A stretch of 7,810 nt of DNA. Source: Bacillota bacterium. GTDB taxonomy: Bacteria > Bacillota > Limnochordia > Limnochordales > ZCTH02-B6. Positions 1 through 4,449 of the stretch are shown here, in pieces. Below the pieces are notes generated by a model, which was given only the letters and a program-made list of their open reading frames with translations, was not told where the DNA came from and did no database searches. Both the position numbers and the translations under genes were made by a program. The stretch covers positions 1-7,810 of the forward strand of contig PKQR01000105.1 of NCBI GenBank assembly GCA_017578085.1. Reading direction: 5' to 3'. Numbering within the stretch: the first letter of the stretch is position 1; the number at the start of each line of letters is the position of its first letter.

Positions 1-129
1 TCCGGCCTCGCGGTGGGGCGCACCCTGGCGGCTATCCTGGAAAACTACCAGAACGAGGACGGAAGCGTCACCATCCCCGAAGTGCTCCGGCCCTACATGG
101 GCGGCATGACCCGCATCGAGCCCCAGTGA
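1..129 (+). CDS. serS: Seryl-tRNA synthetase, C-terminal end (partial)
   Basis: This is the last 42 codons of an open frame that enters from the left edge and ends at TGA 127-129. The encoded tail reads S-G-L-A-V-G-R-T, then ILENYQNEDGS, then V-T-I-P-E-V-L-R-P-Y-M-G-G. This is the conserved end of bacterial class II seryl-tRNA synthetase: the motif 3 arginine region (GLAVGRTLAAILEN) followed by the tail 'IPEVLRPYMGG'. The enzyme charges tRNA-Ser with serine in the cytoplasm using ATP. Placement beside two serine tRNA genes agrees with the call. The catalytic core and the N-terminal coiled-coil arm lie outside the window, so nothing can be said about them. The identification rests on motif recognition and is strong despite the short piece. 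Confidence 0.95.
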   Translation, partial: SGLAVGRTLAAILENYQNEDGSVTIPEVLRPYMGGMTRIEPQ

Positions 130-190
130 GCACCTTCGTCTCGGCACGGGCGTAACGGCGAAGCGGGTGCAGCACGGGCCTGAAAGGTTG

Positions 191-243
191 ACCGGGGTCC
201 CGGGCGCGCCCTTGGGGGCGGCGACCAGGACCCCGGTCCTTTT
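191..243 (+). terminator. Hairpin terminator after serS
   Basis: A perfect 10-bp inverted repeat (ACCGGGGTCC at 191-200, GGACCCCGGT at 228-237) encloses a 27-nt loop and is followed by CCTTTTG. It lies 61 nt after the serS stop. The T-run is short and the loop long, so it is a moderate intrinsic terminator. It sits between convergent serS and tRNA-Ser(UGA) and might also stop minus-strand transcription, although the minus-side tract is only pyrimidine-rich, not a T-run. Confidence 0.6.
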
Positions 244-247
244 GTCC

Positions 248-334
248 TGGCGGAAGGGGTGGGATTTGAACCCACGGGGCTCATCACCCTGCGGTTTTCA
301 AGACCGCTGCCTTCGGCCGCTCGGCCACCCTTCC
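248..334 (-). tRNA. tRNA-Ser (anticodon UGA)
   Basis: Read on the minus strand, the sequence folds as a class II tRNA. The acceptor strand GGAAGGG (334-328) pairs with CCCTTCC, followed by discriminator G (251) and an encoded CCA (250-248). The anticodon stem GCGGT/ACCGC holds loop CTTGAAA with anticodon TGA (300-298). A long variable arm (GGG...CCC) marks it as serine-type, and the T arm is GTGGG-TTCAAAT-CCCAC. It reads UCA and, by wobble, other UCN codons. Its synthetase gene serS ends about 120 bp away on the opposite strand. Confidence 0.97.
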
Positions 335-375
335 GCGCCAGGCCGGTCCACAGGCACCACTGCGTGCGCACTGGC

Positions 376-405
376 ATTTTACCGCGTCCCACCCGTCTCT
401 GTCCA
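376..405 (-). promoter_or_regulatory. Predicted sigma-A promoter of tRNA-Ser(UGA)
   Basis: On the minus strand, a -35 box TGGACA (405-400) and a -10 box TAAAAT (381-376) are separated by 18 nt. Transcription would begin near 369, giving a leader of about 35 nt before the mature tRNA 5' end at 334. Each box differs from consensus at one position. Confidence 0.6.
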
Positions 406-495
406 CCCGACAGGCGAGGCCAGCGGAATCGCGCCGCCTGCCGCGGGCAATGCTAGCGGTGCCGGGCGGCGGAGGGAAGTGGCGGCGGGGAGGAC

Positions 496-1836
496 ATGGA
501 CAAGCGGCGGCTCCTGCACATCGCAATCCTGGGCGCTGTGCCCTTCATCATGGTGCTGGGCAACTCCATGCTCATCCCCGTGCTTCCCCAGCTCCAGGAG
601 GCCATGGGGCTCACCCAGCTGGAGGTCGCGCTCCTCATCACCTTGTTTTCGGCCCCCGCGGCGGTCGTCATCCCGTTTGCGGGCATCGTTTCCGACCACG
701 TCGGCCGGCGCAAGGTGATAGCGCCGGCCCTCTTGGTTTACGGCCTGGGCGGCCTCATCGCCGGCGCGGCCGCGCTGCTCCTGCGGGATCCGTATCCGCT
801 GGTGCTCGCCGGCCGCGTCGTGCAAGGCATCGGTGCCGGCGGCACGTATCTCTTGGCCGTCGCGCTGGCTGGGGACATCTTTGCGGGCGGCGGGCGCACC
901 CGGGTGCTCGGTATCCTGGAGGCGGCCAACGGGGCCGGCAAGGTGGTGAGCCCGGTGCTGGGCGCCGCGGTGGGCCTGATCTCCTGGTGGGCGCCCTTTT
1001 TCGTTTACGGCGTCCTGGCCATCCCCGCGGGGCTGCTGGTCTGGTTCCTGATCGAGGAGCCCCCGATCAAGGAAACCCGTAACCTCGCCGCGTACGGCCG
1101 GGCGCTGGTGCGCGTCTTCCGGGAGCGGGGCGTGCCCCTGGCCGCTACGTATCTCGCCGGCATGGCGATGCTGTTTCTCCTTTTCGGCGTGCTCTCCACC
1201 GTTTCCGACCAGTTGGGCCCCCGCTACGGGATACGCGGCTTTGCCGGGGGGCTCGTGCTCGCCATCCCCGTGGGCACCATGGCAGGCGTGGCCTACGTCG
1301 CCGGCTCCTATTTCCAGGACCGCTGGGAAGTGCTCAAGCCCGCCATCCTGGCGGGGGCGGGGCTGGCGGCGGCGTCCTTGGCCGCGGCGGCGGTTTTTGA
1401 GGCGCTGGTGCCGTTCATGGCGGCCCTCGGGTTTCTCGGCGTAGCCATCGGAGCCATGCTGCCCGCGATCAACATGCTGGTCACGAGCGCGGCCCGCCGG
1501 GAGGAGCGGGGGTTGGTCACGTCGCTGTATGGGGCGGTGCGGTTCATCGGCGTGGCGGTGGGGCCGCCGGCCTTCGCCATGGCGATTGGCCTCGGCCGCC
1601 CGGTGATGTTTGGCGGCGCGGCGGCGCTGGCGGGACTGGTGCTGGTCTTGGCCTGGTGGCTTATCAAGCCGGATAAGCTGCTCGTGGCCACGGGGCAAGA
1701 GGGCGCGGGCAGCAGCGACACGCCCGGCAGCCAAGCGGAGTCCACCGGGAATGAAGCTTCCGGCGGGGAAGCATCCGGCGGGAAAGAACGGGAAGGGACG
1801 CCAGGACGCTGGCGGGAACTTGAAGAGGAGGGATGA
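496..1836 (+). CDS. MFS transporter, DHA1-type drug/proton antiporter-like
   Basis: This 446-residue protein has about 12 hydrophobic segments up to residue 390 and is a cytoplasmic-membrane exporter of the major facilitator superfamily. Motif A between TM2 and TM3 reads GIVSDHVGRRK (63-73). An arginine at 107 in GRVVQGIGAGG matches motif B in TM4. NGAGKVVSPVLGAAVG (145-160) resembles the TM5 antiporter motif C of the drug:H+ DHA1 families. The substrate cannot be read. ATG 496 follows GGGGAGG (487-493) at an unusually short 2 nt; Met20 (553) is a less likely alternative. After TM12 comes an odd hydrophilic tail of about 50 residues (395-446), rich in Ser, Gly and Glu and containing a doubled EASGG unit. 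No convincing plus-strand promoter is visible upstream. The DUF309 gene follows, probably in the same transcript. Confidence 0.93.
   Translation: MDKRRLLHIAILGAVPFIMVLGNSMLIPVLPQLQEAMGLTQLEVALLITLFSAPAAVVIPFAGIVSDHVGRRKVIAPALLVYGLGGLIAGAAALLLRDPYPLVLAGRVVQGIGAGGTYLLAVALAGDIFAGGGRTRVLGILEAANGAGKVVSPVLGAAVGLISWWAPFFVYGVLAIPAGLLVWFLIEEPPIKETRNLAAYGRALVRVFRERGVPLAATYLAGMAMLFLLFGVLSTVSDQLGPRYGIRGFAGGLVLAIPVGTMAGVAYVAGSYFQDRWEVLKPAILAGAGLAAASLAAAAVFEALVPFMAALGFLGVAIGAMLPAINMLVTSAARREERGLVTSLYGAVRFIGVAVGPPAFAMAIGLGRPVMFGGAAALAGLVLVLAWWLIKPDKLLVATGQEGAGSSDTPGSQAESTGNEASGGEASGGKEREGTPGRWRELEEEG
1753..1782 (+). repeat. Tandem 15-bp repeat in the exporter tail
   Basis: Two adjacent 15-bp copies, GAAGCTTCCGGCGGG and GAAGCATCCGGCGGG, differ at one base (the third base of the Ala codon). 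They are in frame and each encodes EASGG (residues 420-429). This looks like a recent in-frame duplication within a low-complexity hydrophilic tail. Confidence 0.85.
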
Positions 1837-1856
1837 CGCGACAAGGGGGACTCGCC

Positions 1857-2219
1857 ATGCGTGGCCAATACCCGCCCGAGTACCTGGAGTTCATCCGGCT
1901 CTTCAACGAAGGCCGCTACGCCGAAAGCCACGAGGCCCTGATGGAGGCATGGAGCCGCGACCACTCCAACCGGTTCTACAAGGCGCTGATCCAGATGGCG
2001 GGAGCGCTGGAGCACTGGGAAGCGGCGAGCTATTACTGGTCCGAGAACCTCTTCCGGGGCGCGCGGGAACTGCTTGAGCCCTACCGCCCGCACCACGCCG
2101 GCCTCGACATCGACTCCCTCGTCCGGCTGCTGGAGACGTGCGCCGATGTGGCCCAAGCCAAGCGCAAGGACCGGGAAGGCCACTACAAGCTGCCGCCGCT
2201 GGTGTTAAAGCTGGATTAG
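1857..2219 (+). CDS. DUF309 family protein
   Basis: A 120-residue, mostly helical cytoplasmic protein. FNEGRYAESHEALMEAW (16-32), with the H-E pair at 25-26, followed by YKALIQMAGALEHW (41-54), is the signature of the DUF309 family. That family is widespread in Bacillota, cyanobacteria and archaea and has no established biochemical role. The conserved His/Glu residues could bind a metal or ligand, but this is only inference. ATG 1857 is chosen because AAGGGGGA (1843-1850) stands 6 nt upstream and the family homology begins right after it. An ATG at 1833 overlaps the exporter stop (ATGA) and would add eight residues, but its AGGAGGG is directly adjacent with no spacing. The gene is probably translated from the exporter transcript. 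Its TAG overlaps the stop of the opposing FUN14 gene. Confidence 0.9.
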   Translation: MRGQYPPEYLEFIRLFNEGRYAESHEALMEAWSRDHSNRFYKALIQMAGALEHWEAASYYWSENLFRGARELLEPYRPHHAGLDIDSLVRLLETCADVAQAKRKDREGHYKLPPLVLKLD

Positions 2220-2542
2220 CCGAGGCGCAGGCCGATGAAAAACCCGACCACGAAGCTGCCGGCCACGGGGATCAGGGCGTCGAGCTGGGTGGCCCACTCT
2301 TTGAGGATGGCCCAAAGCCCTCCCGATTCCTCCACGGCCCGGGTGTAAATGCCTTCGAGGTTCCCCCAGTGGATGGTGATAACGTCAAAGTGCTGCAGGG
2401 CGAGGCCGATCAGGACCAGGACGCCCAAAACCAGAAGGCCGACCTTGAGCGCTTTCTTGATGGTGAAACCGACGGCGATCCCCAAGAGGGTGCCCAGGGC
2501 CAGTTGTCCGCCCAAGACGGGCCAGTTGATCTCGTCCGGCAA
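2216..2542 (-). CDS. FUN14 family membrane protein
   Basis: A 108-residue protein with three hydrophobic segments: about 12-27, 32-50 and 88-106. The pattern Q-L-A-L-G-T-L-L-G-I-A-V-G-F with a following K-K-A-L-K, and the ending IPVAGSFVVGFFIGLRLG, is typical of the FUN14 family. The family is known in eukaryotes from the mitophagy receptor FUNDC1; its prokaryotic members have no established function. The start is TTG at 2542-2540, supported by a strong Shine-Dalgarno GGAGGTGA (2556-2549) 6 nt away and by the family's usual length. The gene is convergent with DUF309 and the two share four bases at their stops. Upstream on the same strand lie the tRNA-Ser(GCU) terminator and tRNA; no separate promoter is visible between them, so expression may depend on read-through. 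Confidence 0.88.
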   Translation of the reverse strand: MPDEINWPVLGGQLALGTLLGIAVGFTIKKALKVGLLVLGVLVLIGLALQHFDVITIHWGNLEGIYTRAVEESGGLWAILKEWATQLDALIPVAGSFVVGFFIGLRLG

Positions 2543-2548
2543 CGGCGC

Positions 2549-2556
2549 TCACCTCC
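2549..2556 (-). promoter_or_regulatory. Ribosome-binding site that fixes the FUN14 TTG start
   Basis: Read on the minus strand, GGAGGTGA lies 6 nt before the TTG. It is the strongest Shine-Dalgarno match near this gene. No ATG or GTG in frame is equally well placed, so it decides the TTG start. Confidence 0.8.
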
Positions 2557-2580
2557 GGGGGCTTGTCCGTGGGACCGCAG

Positions 2581-2607
2581 AAAAATGCCGGCGCTTGGGG
2601 CGCCGGC
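2581..2607 (-). terminator. Intrinsic terminator of tRNA-Ser(GCU)
   Basis: A perfect 8-bp GC stem (2587-2594 with 2600-2607, GCCGGCGC/GCGCCGGC) with a 5-nt loop is followed on the minus strand by A and five Ts (2586-2581). It begins 6 nt after the CCA end of the tRNA, the classic place for a tRNA terminator. The SD of the FUN14 gene begins 24 nt further on. Confidence 0.88.
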
Positions 2608-2613
2608 TGCGTT

Positions 2614-2708
2614 TGGCGGAGGAGGAGGGATTCGAACCCTCGGCAGGGGTTTAAAGCCCCCGCAACGGTTTAGCAAACCGCTCTCGTAGGCCGCTTGAGT
2701 ACTCCTCC
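2614..2708 (-). tRNA. tRNA-Ser (anticodon GCU)
   Basis: A class II tRNA on the minus strand. The acceptor strand GGAGGAG (2708-2702) pairs with CTCCTCC, with discriminator G at 2617 and encoded CCA (2616-2614). The anticodon stem GCGGT/ACCGT holds loop TTGCTAA with anticodon GCT (2674-2672), which reads AGC and AGU. The long variable arm (GCGGGG/CCCCTGC) is of serine type, and the T arm is GAGGG-TTCGAAT-CCCTC. It is the second serine tRNA in the window, also on the strand opposite serS. Confidence 0.97.
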
Positions 2709-2729
2709 GCGTTGGCTTGTTGCCGTTTC

Positions 2730-2758
2730 AGTGTACCACATCCGGCGCCGCCTGTCAA
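2730..2758 (-). promoter_or_regulatory. Predicted sigma-A promoter of tRNA-Ser(GCU)
   Basis: On the minus strand, a perfect -35 box TTGACA (2758-2753) is followed after exactly 17 nt by TACACT (2735-2730). The start point would fall near 2723, about 15 nt before the tRNA 5' end. This is close to an ideal stable-RNA promoter. Confidence 0.85.
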
Positions 2759-2886
2759 ATTCCCGGGGCCGGTGCGGCTGGCCAGGTGGCCCCGGCAGCC
2801 GGGCAGCGGACCAGCGGCGGCCGACGGTCGCGAGGACTTGCCGGGCTGGCCCGGAATTCATTAGGCGGGCGGAGGGAGGAACATCC

Positions 2887-3417
2887 ATGACCGAACACCG
2901 CATCCTCGGGCGCGGGGTGCGCCTGCGCCCGCTGCGGCGGGAGGATTTGCCGAAGCGGCTGGACATGATCAACGACCCTGAAGTCCAGCGGCTTTGGATC
3001 GGGGTCCCGGCGGACCAAAACACCCTGGAAGACCTGGAGATATGGTTTTACCTGGTCAACCAGGACCCCTACAGCGAGCAGTGGGCCATCGAGGCGCCCG
3101 ACGGGCGCTACATCGGCGACATCGACCTGCACAGCATCAACATGGCGCGCAAGGAAGCGGCCATGTCCATCATGCTGGGCGACAAGGCGTACTGGCCCGC
3201 CGACGCCCGGCGGGACATCCTGGTGACGGCGCTGCGGTACGCCCTGGAGGACAAGGGCTTGCGCCGGATCACCATGGAGGTGCCCGACACCGACCGGGAG
3301 GGGTTGCAGCTTCTCCAGGAACTCGGTTTCCGCGTCATTGACGAGTACGAGCTGGACATCTTCGAGGGCGTCAACGAGCTGACGCTGGAGCTTTTGGCCG
3401 AGAACTTCAAGCCTTGA
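2887..3417 (+). CDS. GNAT family N-acetyltransferase (RimJ/RimL-like)
   Basis: This 176-residue protein resembles Acetyltransf_3 (RimJ/RimL-type) GNAT enzymes, which move an acetyl group from acetyl-CoA to an amine of a protein or small molecule. It has the opening strand VRLRPLRREDLPKRLDMIND (11-30), a central WAIEAPDGRYIGDIDLHSIN (66-85), the helix around YALEDKGLRRITMEV (118-132), and LLQELGF (142-148) near the end. The acetyl-CoA pyrophosphate loop, usually Q/R-x-x-G-x-G/A, reads Y-W-P-A-D-A-R-R-D here (102-110) and lacks the glycines, so the donor or activity may be altered. The substrate cannot be read. ATG 2887 has GGGAGGA (2874-2880) 6 nt upstream. A thioredoxin-like gene follows 19 nt after the stop, so the two are probably co-transcribed. 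Confidence 0.88.
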   Translation: MTEHRILGRGVRLRPLRREDLPKRLDMINDPEVQRLWIGVPADQNTLEDLEIWFYLVNQDPYSEQWAIEAPDGRYIGDIDLHSINMARKEAAMSIMLGDKAYWPADARRDILVTALRYALEDKGLRRITMEVPDTDREGLQLLQELGFRVIDEYELDIFEGVNELTLELLAENFKP

Positions 3418-3436
3418 CCCGAAAGGAGTGTGGGTG

Positions 3437-4003
3437 ATGAGCATCGATTGGCGGGCGGCATTTGCGCAAGGGCTGCCTTACGACGCATACTTGCAGGCCC
3501 ACGGCACCGAAGCCCACCGGGAGCGGTGGCGGCGGGTGTACGAGCGGGTGGCGCTTACCGACGCCCAGAAGGAACTCCTGCGGGGCTTCGTGCGCCAAAT
3601 GAACGTGCTGGTCCTGGCCGGCGCATGGTGCGGCGACTGCGCCAACCAGTGCCCCATCCTCAAGCGCTTTGCCGAGGAATCGCCCCGCATCGACTTGCGC
3701 TTTATCGACCAGGAAACCAACCCGGAGCTCACCGAGGCCTTGCGGATCAACGGTGGGCGCCGGGTGCCGGTGGTCGTTTTCTTGAGCGAGGATTTCTTTG
3801 AGTGCGCCCGCTACGGCGACCGCGTCCTGGCCTTCTACCGGCAGATGGCCCGGGATCAGCTCGGGCCGGCTTGCCCGGCGGGCGTCGTGCCGCCCGGTGA
3901 TGATCTCCTGCGGGCGGCGACCAGCGAGTGGTTGGCGGAATTTGAACGGGTGCATCTCATGCTGCGCCTGTCGCCCCGGCTGCGGGAGCGGCACGGCGAC
4001 TAG
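3437..4003 (+). CDS. Thioredoxin-fold family protein with WCGDC motif
   Basis: This 188-residue protein has a thioredoxin-like core. The strand MNVLVLAGAWCGDC carries a CxxC redox site (Cys65 and Cys68, after Trp64), and VPVVVF carries the expected cis-proline at 111. An N-terminal helical extension of about 50 residues and a C-terminal helical part surround the core. This arrangement fits the Thioredoxin_9-type family and is longer than classic thioredoxin (about 105). There is no signal peptide or membrane segment, so it should be cytoplasmic. A thiol-disulfide oxidoreductase role is likely; the partner is unknown. Further cysteines at 72, 123 and 146 are not part of the usual site. ATG 3437 is preferred because AAAGGAG (3422-3428) lies 8 nt upstream; GTG codons at 3428 and 3434 are less well spaced. 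It forms an operon with the upstream acetyltransferase. Confidence 0.88.
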   Translation: MSIDWRAAFAQGLPYDAYLQAHGTEAHRERWRRVYERVALTDAQKELLRGFVRQMNVLVLAGAWCGDCANQCPILKRFAEESPRIDLRFIDQETNPELTEALRINGGRRVPVVVFLSEDFFECARYGDRVLAFYRQMARDQLGPACPAGVVPPGDDLLRAATSEWLAEFERVHLMLRLSPRLRERHGD

Positions 4004-4085
4004 CCGCCTCCCGGTCCCTGCTTGAGCTTTCTCAGCGGGCCTGCCCCGCGTCCTCCGGGCGGGCTGCCCGGGAATCTGGCCCGGG

Positions 4086-4114
4086 TTGACCCGCCCGGAC
4101 TGGAAGGTTACACT
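4086..4114 (+). promoter_or_regulatory. Predicted sigma-A promoter of the glycosyltransferase operon
   Basis: A -35 box TTGACC (4086-4091) and -10 box TACACT (4109-4114) are separated by exactly 17 nt. The start point is predicted near 4121, right at the edge of the CIRCE operator. This is the layout of HrcA-controlled promoters. It is the only good plus-strand promoter seen between the thioredoxin-like gene and the glycosyltransferase. Confidence 0.82.
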
Positions 4115-4121
4115 GTAATTG

Positions 4122-4148
4122 TTAGCAGTCGCCAGCGTCGAGTGCTAA
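4122..4148 (+). promoter_or_regulatory. CIRCE element (HrcA operator)
   Basis: TTAGCAGTC (4122-4130), a 9-nt spacer and GAGTGCTAA (4140-4148) match the CIRCE consensus TTAGCACTC-N9-GAGTGCTAA at 17 of 18 arm positions. The single mismatch is G at 4128. The element overlaps the predicted transcription start, the usual place for repression by HrcA. In known cases it controls groESL or hrcA-grpE-dnaK; here no chaperone gene follows, and the next gene is a glycosyltransferase. Confidence 0.9.
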
Positions 4149-4449
4149 AATAAAGAAGCGCCGTAAGCGTTTTACAGCAGGCCCGCCGCCGTCATGCCAA
4201 CCGTTGCACTCCCACGGCACCGGCCGCCGTCCCTTGCGGGCCGTCCCAGCTGTCCCGCGGCCGCCCGAGGCCGCCGTTCAAGCCGGGCCCCGGCGCACTC
4301 GTCCGGCTGCTCGCCGGACGGGTAGCTTGGCGCCGTGCCCATCAATGCTCCGGACCGCGTTGCGCCGGAGCGCCTTGCGCTTGCGTTTTGGCACAAGTGT
4401 CCATCATGGCAGGCGGTATGGACCGCCTGGTCGCAGGAGGTGACGGGGG
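4149..4449 (+). other. Long GC-rich leader with three hairpins, no gene seen
   Basis: About 300 bases separate the CIRCE element from the glycosyltransferase start. The short open frames here lack ribosome-binding sites and read as Arg/Pro/Ala-rich noise. Three perfect inverted repeats occur: 4300-4307 with 4313-4320 (8 bp, 5-nt loop), 4347-4353 with 4365-4371 (7 bp, 11-nt loop), and 4410-4417 with 4422-4429 (8 bp, 4-nt loop). None is followed directly by a T-run, so none is a clear terminator. The last hairpin ends 5 nt before the AGGAGG (4435-4440) of the next gene and could affect its translation. If the predicted promoter is used, this is an untranslated leader. No known riboswitch class was recognised. 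Confidence 0.6.

Noticed and set aside
379..1734. Long minus-strand open frame across the MFS gene
   Set aside because: It is the antisense shadow of a GC-rich gene: Arg/Gly/His/Gln-rich with no family motif, while the plus strand encodes a clear 12-segment transporter.
2138..2689. Plus-strand open frame over the FUN14 gene and tRNA-Ser(GCU)
   Set aside because: It crosses a tRNA gene and the antisense of a recognisable membrane protein and shows no domain of its own.
2838..2866. Plus-strand promoter TTGCCG-N17-TTAGGC before the acetyltransferase gene
   Set aside because: The -10 box is a poor match to TATAAT; spacing alone is not enough evidence.
4055..4071. Hairpin CCGGGC/GCCCGG as terminator of the acetyltransferase/thioredoxin operon
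   Set aside because: The stem is only 6 bp and no T-run follows; in GC-rich DNA such repeats are common. The end of this operon remains unassigned.
4162..4176. Catabolite-control (cre-like) palindrome in the leader, CGTAAGCGTTTTAC
   Set aside because: Read on the minus strand it fits the core of the cre consensus but misses the outer TG and CA positions, so the match is too weak.
4194..4322. Possible 42-codon gene in the leader, starting at ATG 4194
   Set aside because: There is no ribosome-binding site and the product is Arg/Pro/Ser-rich noise; it does not resemble GroES or another small chaperone expected after CIRCE.
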